Source: Lunatimonas lonarensis
GTDB taxonomy: Bacteria; Bacteroidota; Bacteroidia; Cytophagales; Cyclobacteriaceae
Length of the DNA: 64,000 nucleotides
Assembly: GCF_000390185.1 (NCBI RefSeq)
Contig: NZ_AQHR01000114.1
Location: 38,596-102,595, forward strand
Direction: 5' to 3'
How positions within the stretch are numbered: position 1 is the stretch's first letter; each line of letters begins with the position of its first letter. Below the pieces are notes generated by a model that did not search any database, was not told the origin of the DNA, and saw nothing but the letters and a program-made list of their open reading frames with translations. Positions 45,683 to 56,007 of this stretch are shown here, one piece after another. The position numbers and the translations under genes were made by a program.

Positions 45683-48397
45683 CTATGCGGGATTGAACAC
45701 CCCGGGCATATAGCCTAAATTTGGAGACAACCACCGCTCCGCCTGCTCTTTGGAGATGCCCTTTCTTTCGGCATAATCAATCACCTGGTCCTCGCCTATT
45801 TTTCCTAATCCGAAATAGGCACTCTCTGGGTGGGCAAAATAGAATCCACTGACAGAGGACGCGGGATACATGGCAAAACTGTCCGTCAACGTCATCCCTA
45901 TACGCTCCGCCTGTAGGAGATCAAACAGCGTTCGCTTTTCAGAATGCTCCGGACAGGCTGGATAGCCCGGAGCGGGACGAATCCCAAGATAGGACTCCTG
46001 GATCAATTCGTCGTTGCTTAGCATTTCGCCGGGCGCATAGCCCCAGTAAACTGACCTGACCAAAAAATGTACATACTCCGCGCAGGCTTCCGCCAGCCGG
46101 TCTGCCAAGGCCTTTAGCATAATATCATTGTAGTCATCCCCGTCATCTGCAAACTCCTTCAGTTTGGTCTCTATCCCCAAACCCGCGGTTACGGCAAAAC
46201 ACCCCAAATAATCCGGCTGGCTGGGATGGATGTAATCTACCAAGCTACGGTTCGGCACACCCTTCCCCTTTTTGCCCTGCTGACGGAGAAAACAGAATTT
46301 CCTCTCCACTTCCCCCGCAAACTCCTTCGCTATGTACACATCCTCTCCCTCCCTTTCTACCGGAAAAAGCCCAATAACCGCATTGGCGGAAACCCACTTT
46401 TCGGCAATCAACTGATCCAACATGGCGTTGGCCTCTTCGTACAAGCGGCGTGCCTCCGCACCCACTACGGGGTTATCCAATATCTTTGGGAACTTGCCGG
46501 AAAGCATCCAGGTGCTGAAAAACGGCGTCCAGTCTATGTAGTTCCTCAAAACTTGAAGATCAATGTCCTTTAGGGTAGTCACCCCAAGCTTTTTGGGTTT
46601 CGCAGGCGTATAATTCTCCCATTCTATTCGGGTAGCATTCGCCTTGGCTTCATCAAATGTCGCCAGTTGCTTCGCCTGTTGTTTGGACTCGTGCTCTTCC
46701 CTTAACCGCTGGTACGTTTCCTTCATCTGTGCCCGGAAGGCATCCTTTGTTGCTTCATGGATAGATTCCCCTGCGACGGGAACCGACTTGGATGCGTCTG
46801 CCACGTGTACGACGGCACCGGAATAGACCGGATCAATCTTAACGGCGGTATGTATGCGGGAGGTGGTAGCCCCGCCAATAAGCAGGGGAATAGTCATACC
46901 CCTACGCTCCATCTCTGCGGCCACATTGACCATTTCATCCAGAGAGGGCGTGATAAGACCACTCAGGCCCACAATGTCCACCCGTTGGGCAATGGCCTCA
47001 TCCAAAATCCGCTCAGCCTCCACCATTACCCCCAAATCAATGATCTGATAACTGTTACAGGCCAATACCACACCTACGATATTTTTGCCGATGTCATGGA
47101 CATCTCCTTTTACGGTCGCCAACAGGATTTTCTTGATCGAAGAGGAGCCGTTTTCAACATAACCCTCATCTCCCGCTTTGGGCATAAAGGGCTCCAAATA
47201 GGCTACGGCCTTTTTCATTACCCGCGCGCTCTTTACCACTTGGGGCAGAAACATTTTACCCTCCCCAAATAGATCCCCAACCACGTTCATCCCATCCATG
47301 AGGGGGCCTTCTATCACTTTAAGGGGATCACCCAACTGCTGCCGGGCTTCCTCGGTATCCTCTACGACGTAGTCGATGATTCCTTTCACCAAGGCGTGCT
47401 CTATTCTTTTTTCAACGGGATCGTGCCTCCATGAGTCGTCCATTTTTGCCTTCTTACCACTCGCCTTGACCGTTTCGGCAAACTCAAGCAACCGCTCGGT
47501 GGCATCCTCACGCTTATTCCAGATGACGTCTTCCACATGCTCCAGCAGGTCTTTGGGTATGTCGTCATACACCTCTAGCATGGTCGGGTTTACGATACCC
47601 ATATCCATGCCGTGCCGGATGGCGTGGTACAGAAACACCGCGTGCATCGCTTCACGAACCGGGTTATTCCCGCGAAAGGAGAAACTCACGTTACTTACCC
47701 CACCACTAACTTTCGCGCCGGGTAGGTTTTGCTTGATCCATTTGGTCGCACGGAAAAAATCAATCGCGTTCGTCCTATGCTCGTCCATGCCCGTTGCTAC
47801 CGGGAAAATATTGGGGTCAAAAATTATGTCCTGTGGATTAAAGCCGATGCGTTTGGTCAGCAGGTCGTAACTTCGCCTGCATATTTCTATACGCCGCTCG
47901 TAGGTATCTGCCTGTCCGGCCTCGTCAAAGGCCATGACCACCACCGCTGCACCAAATTTCTTAACGATCTTGCCCTGCTCCAAAAATTCGCTTTCCCCGT
48001 TTTTTAAACTAATGGAGTTAACTATCCCTTTACCCTGCAGGCACTTTAGGCCGGCCACAATAATGGAAAACTTGGAACTGTCCACCATGATGGGGATCCG
48101 GCTGATTTCAGGTTCCGAAGCAATCAGGTTCAGGTACTTTACCATGGCGGCCTCTCCATCCAGCATCGCCTCATCCATGCACACATCCAAAATCTGCGCA
48201 CCGCCCCGCACCTGATCCAAGGCTACCTCTAGGGCCTGATCATAGTCCCCGTCCAAAATCAACCGGGCGAATCTCTTGGAACCGGTTATATTGGTACGTT
48301 CTCCAATATTTACAAAGTTAAGTTCCGGTGTAAAGACCAGCGGCTCCAGTCCGGACAGCTTAAGGAAATTGGTATTTATTGGTTTTGCCTTCATCAT
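45683..48397 (-). CDS. metH: Methionine synthase, cobalamin-dependent, C-terminal part (folate, B12 and activation domains)
   Basis: A 904-residue protein holding three of the four MetH modules: the pterin-binding barrel (residues about 20-290, [23 protein letters not shown]), the cobalamin cap and B12 domain (about 330-560, with the cobalt-ligating His434 in GDVHDIGKN) and the AdoMet activation domain (about 600-904, [15 protein letters not shown]). The homocysteine-binding module is encoded by the separate gene just upstream, whose stop codon ends 3 bp before this start. Two adjacent ATG codons (48397, 48394) are equivalent. The split form is common in Bacteroidota and should assemble as two chains. 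Confidence 0.95.
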   Translation of the reverse strand: MMKAKPINTNFLKLSGLEPLVFTPELNFVNIGERTNITGSKRFARLILDGDYDQALEVALDQVRGGAQILDVCMDEAMLDGEAAMVKYLNLIASEPEISRIPIMVDSSKFSIIVAGLKCLQGKGIVNSISLKNGESEFLEQGKIVKKFGAAVVVMAFDEAGQADTYERRIEICRRSYDLLTKRIGFNPQDIIFDPNIFPVATGMDEHRTNAIDFFRATKWIKQNLPGAKVSGGVSNVSFSFRGNNPVREAMHAVFLYHAIRHGMDMGIVNPTMLEVYDDIPKDLLEHVEDVIWNKREDATERLLEFAETVKASGKKAKMDDSWRHDPVEKRIEHALVKGIIDYVVEDTEEARQQLGDPLKVIEGPLMDGMNVVGDLFGEGKMFLPQVVKSARVMKKAVAYLEPFMPKAGDEGYVENGSSSIKKILLATVKGDVHDIGKNIVGVVLACNSYQIIDLGVMVEAERILDEAIAQRVDIVGLSGLITPSLDEMVNVAAEMERRGMTIPLLIGGATTSRIHTAVKIDPVYSGAVVHVADASKSVPVAGESIHEATKDAFRAQMKETYQRLREEHESKQQAKQLATFDEAKANATRIEWENYTPAKPKKLGVTTLKDIDLQVLRNYIDWTPFFSTWMLSGKFPKILDNPVVGAEARRLYEEANAMLDQLIAEKWVSANAVIGLFPVEREGEDVYIAKEFAGEVERKFCFLRQQGKKGKGVPNRSLVDYIHPSQPDYLGCFAVTAGLGIETKLKEFADDGDDYNDIMLKALADRLAEACAEYVHFLVRSVYWGYAPGEMLSNDELIQESYLGIRPAPGYPACPEHSEKRTLFDLLQAERIGMTLTDSFAMYPASSVSGFYFAHPESAYFGLGKIGEDQVIDYAERKGISKEQAERWLSPNLGYMPGVFNPA

Positions 48398-48399
48398 TC

Positions 48400-49440
48400 C
48401 TATTCTTCAGTCTCCTGCAAAACCACCTTTCTGGGAGCGTAACTTCCCGCTGTTTCGGCAATCAGTTTGATATGATCGGGCGTAGTGCCACAACACCCGC
48501 CAAGAATATTAACCCAGTTTTGATCGAGGAATTCCTCTATCTGCTCTTTCATTTCCTGGGGTCCCTGATCATAGGCACCAAATTCATTGGGAAGACCCGC
48601 GTTGGGATAAACACTCACCAGAAAGGGCGCCTCCTCGGCCAATACCCGAAGGTACGGACGTAATTCCTTGGCACCAAGTGCACAATTCAAGCCCACACTG
48701 AACAACGGCACATGGGAAATCGAAATGAGAAAAGCCTCGGTAGTCTGCCCGGATAAGGTTCGACCGGAAGCATCGGTGATGGTTCCGGACACCATGATGG
48801 GAATCCCTCCCTCCGACGGTGCCAGGGGTATTCCCCTTTGTTCAAATACTTCCTGAATGCCAAAAAGGGCCGCCTTTGCATTCAAGGTGTCAAAAACGGT
48901 TTCGATCAATAAAATATCCACCCCCCCATCCAAGAGGCCATTTACCTGCTCCGCGTATGCTTCCACCAATTGGTCAAAGGTAATGGCCCGGTATCCGGGA
49001 TCATTCACATCCGGGGAGAGGCTTGCCGTTCGATTGGTGGGCCCTATCGCTCCTGCTACAAACCGCGGCTGATCCGGCGTCAAGGCAGAATAATGAGCAG
49101 CGGCTTCCACAGCTACCTTGGCGGCTTCTACATTGAGTGAATAGGCCAAGTGTTCTAGTCCATAATCTGCCTGCGCAATGGATGTGCTGCTAAAGGTGTT
49201 GGTTTCTATGATGTCGGAACCAACCGCCAAATAGGCCTCGTGTATCTCCTTAATGATATCGGGCCGGGTAATGGACAGCAAATCATTGTTCCCCTTGAGG
49301 GGTTTGGACACATCAGCCAGGGAGGCATTTCTGAAATCCGCTTCGGTAAGGGAGTATCGCTGAATCATGGTACCCATGGCACCGTCCAGAATAAGAATTT
49401 TACGCTCAGCTTGCTGTAACAGCAGATCGGTTCTTTGCAT
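48400..49440 (-). CDS. Homocysteine S-methyltransferase domain protein (MetH N-terminal part)
   Basis: A 346-residue barrel corresponding to the first MetH module, which binds homocysteine through zinc. Its start region [13 protein letters not shown] and the zinc-cysteine segments VGLNCALGA and [11 protein letters not shown] are present. It works with the downstream C-terminal MetH gene; the two are adjacent and together span a normal 1250-residue MetH. A SAM-I riboswitch lies 73 nt upstream of the ATG at 49440, so the whole unit is repressed when SAM is plentiful. It is not a frameshift: both halves have clean start and stop codons. Confidence 0.95.
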   Translation of the reverse strand: MQRTDLLLQQAERKILILDGAMGTMIQRYSLTEADFRNASLADVSKPLKGNNDLLSITRPDIIKEIHEAYLAVGSDIIETNTFSSTSIAQADYGLEHLAYSLNVEAAKVAVEAAAHYSALTPDQPRFVAGAIGPTNRTASLSPDVNDPGYRAITFDQLVEAYAEQVNGLLDGGVDILLIETVFDTLNAKAALFGIQEVFEQRGIPLAPSEGGIPIMVSGTITDASGRTLSGQTTEAFLISISHVPLFSVGLNCALGAKELRPYLRVLAEEAPFLVSVYPNAGLPNEFGAYDQGPQEMKEQIEEFLDQNWVNILGGCCGTTPDHIKLIAETAGSYAPRKVVLQETEE

Positions 49441-49512
49441 GAAATTGGCGTTTGTTTATCTAAGCTTCACCAAGAAAGAACCGATGGAAAAATGACATGG
49501 ATATCATTTCCG

Positions 49513-49613
49513 GCTCATCTCTTTCCGGCATCTCCGGAACGGGAATTAGCACCTTGTTTTGCTCAGGTTGCTAAGACATCTTCGGGCCCTACCCTCCGTC
49601 TTTCTTGATAAGC
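49513..49613 (-). promoter_or_regulatory. SAM-I (S-box) riboswitch controlling metH-metF
   Basis: On the minus strand a 101-nt element begins GCTTATCAAGAAAG and ends GATGAGC. The first and last seven nt pair (P1), with one G-U. Conserved S-box core blocks follow in order: GGAGGG, GGGCCC, GA, GCAACC and AAGGTGCTAATTCC. These define the SAM-binding four-way junction. The gap to the ATG at 49440 has no clear terminator, so control may act on translation or through an unrecognised structure. Confidence 0.93.
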
Positions 49614-49820
49614 GATTTCAAAAGTAACAGGAATTTTGCGAAAAAATTTCAGGTTTGGACAAAAAAAATCAGAAAACAGGAGATTGTATCGAAGTAACAG
49701 AATAGGAGCCCCCAAAACTCCATTGCCGATCCTACCACTTAGCCAACCAAATGCAAACAAAATGAATCTGCCTAAAATGCATGGCGGAGCAGATTCCGGT
49801 AGTCGAGAAGTAAGATAAGC

Positions 49821-50699
49821 TTAATTTCCATCCCAGATCAACTCTACCCACTCGGGATGGTCGACAAATGGGTTTCGGTTTCCTTGGTAGTCGCGGTAAA
49901 TCCGATCGTTTCGCTCACGCTCCATCTCGTCTACGGGATCCAGCCCGTGCCACTCCAGCAAGGTCGACAATTTGCCCAAAATAGGGGATTTGTTTTGGCG
50001 CGGCACGATGCTATCTACCAACTCCAGGTCATAATCAGGGCCTTCGTACCGTACCGCCATATAAAACAACATGCGGGCTACGTCCCCCTTCACATCATCG
50101 GGGGGCTCCCAAGTCCAACTTCCCGCGCCAATCTTACTCAGGGTCTCCACTTCCCCCCGGTTGTCGAAAAAAACGCGGTCGGCCCAGTGAAATGAGCGGG
50201 TATTTCTGGCAGAATTGACAGACCTATCCGTGGGTCTAATGTGATGCAGATCGGTGTAGGCAGTGTCCGTGGGGTTGGGGAAACCGTGGGATTTGGGCCA
50301 TACATGCTCGCGATTCCAGGCATCGATGAGTGTATACCCAGCATCCTCGTAGCGAAACCGGGTACCTCTGTCACGAAAGGCCGCTGCCTGCGATCTTCTC
50401 GTATAAAGCAACAGCACATTGCCCTCATTTGAAGGACATCGGTCTAGTTCCGGCAGGATGTTCCAGAGCTCTTGGTAACTGAAGGTACGATGGTTTCTGA
50501 TCGTAAGGTGAAGCACTCGCTTCAATTCCTCGCCTTTCAGGTTTTCCACAGGCGGGTAGAAGCCTTTTGGGGTGACGAAGCCCTTTTCCTCTTTTTGTAC
50601 CCCGATCGACTTCCCGGGTTCAATCTTGGTCCCTGCACAATACAGCAAAAACGCAGACGCCAAAACCAGGGCGATAAACAGGAAAAACCTTTTGTTCAT
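49821..50699 (-). CDS. Endonuclease I family nuclease, exported
   Basis: A 292-residue protein of the EndA/NucM-like endonuclease I family. The N-terminal hydrophobic segment ends in a lipobox-like LLYC, so it may be a lipoprotein. The catalytic His-Me finger region is visible: NREHVWPKSHGF, DLHHIRPTDRSVNSARN, with the second histidine pair expected to bind Mg2+ and activate water. A central cysteine and DDVKGDVARMLFYMAVRYEG match the family. It would degrade extracellular or periplasmic DNA or RNA, for nutrients or during biofilm turnover. Start ATG 50699 overlaps a small upstream frame. Confidence 0.9.
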   Translation of the reverse strand: MNKRFFLFIALVLASAFLLYCAGTKIEPGKSIGVQKEEKGFVTPKGFYPPVENLKGEELKRVLHLTIRNHRTFSYQELWNILPELDRCPSNEGNVLLLYTRRSQAAAFRDRGTRFRYEDAGYTLIDAWNREHVWPKSHGFPNPTDTAYTDLHHIRPTDRSVNSARNTRSFHWADRVFFDNRGEVETLSKIGAGSWTWEPPDDVKGDVARMLFYMAVRYEGPDYDLELVDSIVPRQNKSPILGKLSTLLEWHGLDPVDEMERERNDRIYRDYQGNRNPFVDHPEWVELIWDGN

Positions 50700-50914
50700 G
50701 TATTGCTCACTATCTGTTCAAGGGTCATAAACTGTTCCGGTCGGAGCCGCTTGTACCTACCTATGATGGGTTCATTGGCATCACATCTTCCCAAACCGCC
50801 CATAAAACGGGTGATTTGCCAACCAGCGACATACGCTGTTTCAACGAACGTAGCCGAATTACGGTTTGGGGCTTGGGGTGATTTTTTCGACAGAATACCG
50901 TTCCAAAATTTCAC
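50696..50914 (-). CDS. Small hypothetical ORF upstream of endonuclease gene, doubtful
   Basis: A 72-residue frame, MKFWNGILSKKSPQAPN..., overlaps the ATG of the endonuclease gene by 4 bp (ATGA), the geometry of a coupled gene pair. It includes VETAYVAGWQITRFMGGLGRC. I recognise no family. It could be a real small protein, a leader peptide or a remnant. The region beyond it, up to 51177, contains no other gene; it is A+T-rich near 51050-51120 and probably holds the promoter of the histidine kinase gene. Confidence 0.3.
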   Translation of the reverse strand: MKFWNGILSKKSPQAPNRNSATFVETAYVAGWQITRFMGGLGRCDANEPIIGRYKRLRPEQFMTLEQIVSNT

Positions 50915-51177
50915 CTATTCTTTTTTGCCAAAACTTAGAACCCTTCATTTTTCAATCACCTGTATATTAACGACCTAACAATCGGTTTTCACAACTTGGC
51001 CCAAGTATTTAATTGGCAGGCGGAAGAAACTTATTCCCTCCAAGCTCTACTATACAGCATTTACTTTGTTAAAAATTGCAGAATGGATGATTTTTTTGTT
51101 TTTTTAGCTGCAAATCAACCCAATTATCAACCTAGGTGCAGGCCCTTTCAATAGTAGAACACCGGCTAATCAAGCAT

Positions 51178-53022
51178 ATGCTGATTTGGATACTATTTTT
51201 TCTTCCAGTCAGCACGATGCAAGCTTTCACGCTGGCAGCGATGGAAGCGAAATGCGACAGTATCAACTACTGGTTTGAAGAAACTGAGCGACTGTGGGCT
51301 GCCCGTGAATTTGAGTCATGCAAACAGGCCGCAAAAAATTACTTTCAATGTGCCAACCAAGATACAAAGCCGGAAAAGGCGGCACTTATAGCACGAAGAG
51401 CTTCGCGTTCTGCCCTGAATTTAGGGCGATTCGAAGAAGCCCTTCGAAACGCCTTGCTTGGTCTTCAATGGGCTGAAAAGAGCAAAGACCCCAACTTACT
51501 TGCGTTTCAATATGCAGATATTGCCGTTATTTATCATGATTTTGAGGAATTTGAAAATGGCACTCGTTACGGGAAAGAGGGATTATTCAAAGCCCAGGCC
51601 TCAGACGCAGACACCAGGCATCAAGCATATATCCTCAACAGCATTGCCATCAACTTTGATGACTGGGGGAAACCGGATTCCGCCTTACATTACCATTACA
51701 AGGTTTTGAAACTAAACCCACTACCCGATTCACTTGATATCCAATTTACTTTCAACAATATCGGAAACACGCTATTGAAGACCCATCGATTGAAAGAGGC
51801 TGAACCATTCCTCTGGACATCTATTCGTCTAGCCAAAAAGCAGGACAATTATTACAATCAAAGCTCATCATTCACCAATTTAGGACAAGTCTACCAACAA
51901 CTCGGAAAACATGAGGATGCCTCTCGCTTTTTTGACAGTGCTCTGGTATATGCCAAACTTGCCAATTCCATTGAAAAGCTCCGGGACACCTACCTGGACC
52001 GATCCAACTTCCACAAAGCTCTTGGCCAATACGAATTGGCTTTGGAAAATCAGGGGATGTACCAACAACTACGTGACTCAATCTATCAAATAGACCGTTT
52101 GAGGATGTTTTCGGAACTGGAAGCCCAATACCAGGGAAAAATCAAGGACCAGCAAATCATGGAACAAGAACAGGAAATAATCATCCAAAAAGCCAATTTC
52201 AACAAAATTGTTTTGATCAGCAGCATCCTTTTACTTACGATTATTTTCCTTACCATCATCCACTTTTTGAATCAAAACAGATTTAAAAAGCAACAATTAC
52301 TCCTACAGAAAGAAAAAGAAATCGAAATAAAAGAGGCTTATATCCATGCTGCGTTGGAGTCCCAAGAAAGCGAACGAAAACGCTTCGCACAGGATTTACA
52401 CGATGGGTTTGGCCAGTTGATTTCCGCTTTGCGCTTGAATATATCGAGGCTTCAGCACAGTTCCGGCCAACTGGAATCGCGTATGGAGGTTGTTGAGAAA
52501 AGCGAAGGTATCCTCGCAGAGATGCATAAAGAAATCCGAAACATTGCCTTCAATTTGATGCCTGCCACCTTGATCCAATTTGGATTGAAAGAAGGCATAC
52601 GGGAATTTGCCCAGCGACTGAACCAATCCGGAAAAATCAGCATAGAAGTAAGCGTGTTTGGTATGGAGGAACGATTTGGAGAGCTTCAGGAAATATCGCT
52701 CTACAGAGTCGTCCAAGAATGGGTCAATAATACCATCAAATATGCCTCTCCCCAAAAGATATCCATACAGCTGACCCGCCATGAGGATGAACTGTCCCTG
52801 ATTATTGAAGATGACGGGAAAGGATTTGATCCAAGCATCCTTGAAAATGCTTCCGGCAATGGTTGGAGAAATATCCAATCTCGTCTTCAACGAATAAATG
52901 CACGCTGGGAGGTAGACTCAACGATAGGTAGAAGAGGCACTACTTTTATTGTAGACATCCCGATCAAAGAGTTTGAAACTGAAGCAGGACATCGCTTTTT
53001 ATCGACTACCGGCAGGCCATAA
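51178..53022 (+). CDS. Membrane sensor histidine kinase with TPR sensor domain (HisKA_3 type)
   Basis: A 614-residue kinase. After a signal peptide (MLIWILFFLPVSTMQAF) come tetratricopeptide repeats (residues about 50-320, for example ALHYHYKVLKLNP and RDTYLDRSNFHKALGQYELALENQ), a coiled stretch, one transmembrane helix (IVLISSILLLTIIFLTIIHFL), and a HisKA_3 dimerisation region with the phospho-His in FAQDLHDGFGQL. The HATPase ends with EDDGKGFDP and GWRNIQSRLQRINARW. I prefer the ATG at 51178 to a GTG at 51136 because it starts the signal peptide. It is followed by its LuxR-type response regulator. The TPR part is expected in the periplasm, so the signal is external and unknown. Confidence 0.9.
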   Translation: MLIWILFFLPVSTMQAFTLAAMEAKCDSINYWFEETERLWAAREFESCKQAAKNYFQCANQDTKPEKAALIARRASRSALNLGRFEEALRNALLGLQWAEKSKDPNLLAFQYADIAVIYHDFEEFENGTRYGKEGLFKAQASDADTRHQAYILNSIAINFDDWGKPDSALHYHYKVLKLNPLPDSLDIQFTFNNIGNTLLKTHRLKEAEPFLWTSIRLAKKQDNYYNQSSSFTNLGQVYQQLGKHEDASRFFDSALVYAKLANSIEKLRDTYLDRSNFHKALGQYELALENQGMYQQLRDSIYQIDRLRMFSELEAQYQGKIKDQQIMEQEQEIIIQKANFNKIVLISSILLLTIIFLTIIHFLNQNRFKKQQLLLQKEKEIEIKEAYIHAALESQESERKRFAQDLHDGFGQLISALRLNISRLQHSSGQLESRMEVVEKSEGILAEMHKEIRNIAFNLMPATLIQFGLKEGIREFAQRLNQSGKISIEVSVFGMEERFGELQEISLYRVVQEWVNNTIKYASPQKISIQLTRHEDELSLIIEDDGKGFDPSILENASGNGWRNIQSRLQRINARWEVDSTIGRRGTTFIVDIPIKEFETEAGHRFLSTTGRP

Positions 53023-53131
53023 ATACCCACCAGTACGGATTTACAGGCATCATCCAATCAATTAACTTGCCTGTATGGAAAAAAAAGCCGCACTATTCGA
53101 CATCTTTAAACAAGCTAAAAAAAAACAAGCC

Positions 53132-53749
53132 ATGAATGTATTTTTGGTAGACGATCATGCCATTCTTTTAGACGGAATCAAAAGCCTACTAGCCAAGGAA
53201 GATAGTATCAAAGTAATTGGCGAGGCAGATTCAGCAGAAAAAGCATTGGATTTTATCAAACATCATTCGGTAGATTTGCTGATAACAGATTTTAATCTAT
53301 CCGGAATGGATGGGCTTGCCTTAGTGCGAGTAGTCAAAAAAATCAGTCCAGACACCAACATAATCGTCCTCTCCCAACACGATGAAACACACCTGGTCAA
53401 AGAAATCCTCAAAGAAGGGGTAGCGGGTTACGTTCTGAAAAACGACTCGCATAGGGAATTGCTCCAAGCGATAGAGGCTGTGAAAAAGGGCAGCATCTAT
53501 CTGAGCAACGATATCAACCGCATCATCATACAAAGTTTGCGATTCCCCGATGAGGAACGTCTACTGACCGATCGTGAGCGGGAAATACTCAAACTCATTG
53601 CCCAGGAAAAGTCCAACAAAGAAATCGGAGAAACACTTTTTATTTCTGAGCGCACCGTAGAAACCCATCGCAAAAACATCTTCCGGAAAACAAAAACTTC
53701 TTCACTCGTTGGATTAATTAAGTTTGCCTATGCGAATAGTTTGATCTAA
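53132..53749 (+). CDS. NarL/LuxR family response regulator
   Basis: A 205-residue regulator with a CheY-like receiver (residues 1-115, phosphorylated Asp53 in LLITDFNLSGMDG, Asp7-Asp8 in LVDDHA) and a C-terminal LuxR helix-turn-helix (LTDREREILKLIAQEKSNKEIGETLFISERTVETHRKNIF). It is 109 bp downstream of the kinase gene and forms a two-component pair with it. ATG 53132 starts at the conserved first strand; an earlier start at 53075 would add 19 residues rich in lysine. Its target genes are not evident from the window. Confidence 0.92.
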   Translation: MNVFLVDDHAILLDGIKSLLAKEDSIKVIGEADSAEKALDFIKHHSVDLLITDFNLSGMDGLALVRVVKKISPDTNIIVLSQHDETHLVKEILKEGVAGYVLKNDSHRELLQAIEAVKKGSIYLSNDINRIIIQSLRFPDEERLLTDREREILKLIAQEKSNKEIGETLFISERTVETHRKNIFRKTKTSSLVGLIKFAYANSLI

Positions 53750-53860
53750 CCCAAGATCCAGATAAATCGACTCTTTGAGTCATTTGCGCTAGCCTTTGAT
53801 TCCTCCGCGGTCGATTTTTAGAACACAGATTTTCCGTGATTTCCAGGCCATCCATGGATG

Positions 53861-53891
53861 TAAAAAAGAAGCCGGGCACGGGTCCCGGCTT
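53861..53891 (-). terminator. Terminator of the secreted-protein gene
   Basis: The stem AAGCCGGG / CCCGGCTT with a 7-nt loop is followed on the minus strand by CTTTTTT. It lies 19 bp after the stop codon of the gene at 53910-54944. Confidence 0.7.
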
Positions 53892-53909
53892 TGGTCCGGT
53901 AAGTCACCC

Positions 53910-54944
53910 TTACTTTCCCTTGGCCCCAACGACCAATGCTTTGGCAAACTCCTGAGAGTATTGGGTAAATAAATCTTTTGCCGCTGCAATGTAATCTTCC
54001 TTGGATATGGATACTATCCTGGGGTCAAAATCCACATTAGGTCTTGATTTCAAAGAAAACATTTTACTGAACAAGCTTTCGGCTTTAGCCTTGTCCGAAT
54101 AAATTTTACCATTGTATTCTTTGTTAGAGACAAAGTCACTTTTTAACCTGGCAGGAGCCCCCAATGGCCCACCTTTCGGTGTGATAAAATCAAATGCATT
54201 GTACGTAATGCTCATCTTTGGCAAAACCTTCATCTCGGCCGTGGTGGTCTTCCCTTTCCTTCCAGCATCCACATCGACATCCAATTCAACCGTAGCAAAG
54301 TCAATGACAATGTTCTGTAAAATCATCCCTGCCTTTGTCTCCTCATGTACTTTCTTGATCATGCCGTAAAATGCGGGACCCCCGCCCTTCATCAGTGATT
54401 TTTCATCGAACATGAAAATGGTGTTTTGGGGATATACCTTGATGGCATTGGCCCCAATGTCATCATCACTTGCCTTTCCTTGTTTCTTTTCGGTTTTATC
54501 ACTGTATTTTTCCAGAATTTTTTGATAACTATCCATTTTATTGACAGTTTCCAAATCCAGGACATTGAATCCTGCCTTCCGTATTTCATCCTCCAATATC
54601 CCATGTAGTTCATCGGCTAACTGTTGAAAATCCGCCAACTCCATCCCTGCTTCCAAAATCGTGGTTACCCGCGCAGATCCAGATTGCCTTCCACCGTACT
54701 GTTTGCCTTTGCTATGCGCCGCAAAGTTGTTTTGAAGGTTACTCAGCTTTGACTCCTGCTGCACTTGCGTGGTTTCTACATAGGTCTCAAAACCAATCTG
54801 CAATTGAGGGATGTAGAAGGACTCTTGGTTTTTCAATGACTTATTGTGCATTCCTTTAGCACCTATGCCATCAAATAAATCCTGGGCGAGCAACGGACCG
54901 GCTGTAATCATAGCCACTGCCATGGTGAGTAAGATCTTGTTCAT
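53910..54944 (-). CDS. Hypothetical exported protein (344 aa)
   Basis: A 344-residue protein with signal peptide MNKILLTMAVAMITAGPLLAQ. The mature part is soluble and mixed alpha/beta with charged segments (LADELHGILEDEIRKAGFNVLDLETV, MILQNIVIDFATVELDVDVDAG) and a C-terminal helix (EDYIAAAKDLFTQYSQEFAKALV). I recognise no domain. ATG 54944 is chosen because a start at 55010 would put 22 unrelated residues in front of the signal peptide. It is convergent with the two-component system, with a terminator between them, so no link should be assumed. Confidence 0.7.
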   Translation of the reverse strand: MNKILLTMAVAMITAGPLLAQDLFDGIGAKGMHNKSLKNQESFYIPQLQIGFETYVETTQVQQESKLSNLQNNFAAHSKGKQYGGRQSGSARVTTILEAGMELADFQQLADELHGILEDEIRKAGFNVLDLETVNKMDSYQKILEKYSDKTEKKQGKASDDDIGANAIKVYPQNTIFMFDEKSLMKGGGPAFYGMIKKVHEETKAGMILQNIVIDFATVELDVDVDAGRKGKTTTAEMKVLPKMSITYNAFDFITPKGGPLGAPARLKSDFVSNKEYNGKIYSDKAKAESLFSKMFSLKSRPNVDFDPRIVSISKEDYIAAAKDLFTQYSQEFAKALVVGAKGK

Positions 54945-55114
54945 TTTTTTGGTTTTTTCGTTGGGGAAATACTTTAAACTCCCCAAAATTGGGTAAAAGC
55001 ATAACCCCAAACCATCCCCTCAATCAGGCATCTTTACATACCCACTGGCACGGATAGGTCTAATTAAAAAAGTTAGATCCACTCTTTTTTTAGAGTGGTC
55101 TCTGGCCTCCACTT

Positions 55115-55263
55115 TTAGTATTCAATAATAGCAAGCGCTGTGAGGAAAGGGCAAATTGAGCGGTCAATGCCTTCTAATGCCAAGAGTTGCATCATTATCC
55201 AAATTGCTATACCAATGAGTATAGCGGGCCAGTTTGGCTTGTCCTTGGACTTCATTTCGATCA
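55115..55263 (-). pseudogene. Remnant of a sulfatase 5' end (leader copy)
   Basis: Starting at GTG 55263, the translation VIEMKSKDKPNWPAILIGIA resembles the leader of the truncated sulfatase at 59532 (GTG start, VIEIKSKKRPIWCAILVSVF). At nucleotide level 55217-55290 and 59485-59558 agree at about 55 of 73 ungapped positions, extending beyond the start codon. After about 25 codons the similarity ends and the frame stops at 55115 with no sulfatase catalytic core. It is best read as a detached copy of a sulfatase gene's 5' end. Confidence 0.55.
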
Positions 55264-55318
55264 CTGCTTGGGGTTCCTTTGGCTGGAACGTAGCTACTTC
55301 CCATTCTCCCGCCATATG

Positions 55319-55628
55319 AACAAAAAAGTTTGGGGACATTTTCAAACTTTTTGTCTTCGGGATAGTCCTTACGACATGGAAAAAAATCATCCCGGTTGGA
55401 TGGCAACCTGCCTCATGCAGGCAGCAGTTTCTAATATACCTTGGAGAGCATGGGGGAGGGTCATTTGGCCCTATACTTTTTTTCGAATGGACGGGATTGG
55501 CACTTTTAGAGCACCCCTACATTTGGCAAGGTACGGGTGGGATTGCAGGCGCATTTGGCTTGGGCTGTGGCCTCATGTTGCTAGCCAAAAAAATACAGGA
55601 TAATGGATGCGATTCGTCTTTCGGTTGA
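55319..55628 (+). pseudogene. Fragment of a small membrane protein without a usable start
   Basis: A frame of about 100 codons is open from a stop near 55319 to TGA at 55626-55628 but lacks any ATG, GTG or TTG in its first two thirds. It reads like a membrane protein (IFKLFVFGIVLTTWKK, GPILFFEWTGLALLEH, GTGGIAGAFGLGCGLMLLAKK). The adjacent frame carries a short plausible start (MNKKVWGHFQ at about 55318), so a frameshift near 55340 is possible. It overlaps the following membrane gene by 26 bp. Other possibilities are a chance hydrophobic frame or an unusual start codon. Confidence 0.35.
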
Positions 55629-56007
55629 CTCAGGGCTTTTCATTTTGGTATGGTTGGTGCAGGTCATCATCTATCCTTCTTTTGACCAAATAGCAAGGGA
55701 AAAACTGACTTGCTGGCATCGATTGTACACCCAAAAGATTCTCTATTTCGTGGGACCCATGATGTTTGTTCAGACCGGGTTGATTGCCTGGCAAATCCTG
55801 CTTGATCCGCTGGTTTTCATGGCAGACGGATTGCTTTTAGCAGGGATTTGGATCAATACCTTTTTCATCGCCATACCCATCCACGAGTCCATTGATCGAG
55901 AGGAAAGCCTGAAAGGCTATCTACACAAACTACTCCGGGTCAATCTCTGGCGAAGCTGGATGTGGACTGCTTTGTTTCTGATTTCTTTGGTCAGGGTACT
56001 GGCGTAA
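55603..56007 (+). CDS. Conserved four-helix membrane protein of unknown function
   Basis: A 134-residue protein with four hydrophobic helices and conserved-looking loops: VDSGLFILVWLVQVIIYPSF, CWHRLYTQKILYFVGPMMF, and IAIPIHESIDREE. Proteins of this pattern are frequent in Bacteroidota but have no assigned role. The ATG at 55603 overlaps the preceding membrane-protein fragment. It should lie in the inner membrane. No catalytic motif is evident. It is the last ordinary gene before the rearranged region. Confidence 0.7.
   Translation: MDAIRLSVDSGLFILVWLVQVIIYPSFDQIAREKLTCWHRLYTQKILYFVGPMMFVQTGLIAWQILLDPLVFMADGLLLAGIWINTFFIAIPIHESIDREESLKGYLHKLLRVNLWRSWMWTALFLISLVRVLA

Noticed and set aside
48397..48402. 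metH split as a frameshift or sequencing error
   Set aside because: Both parts have proper stop and start codons and domain boundaries, and the split form is usual in Bacteroidota.
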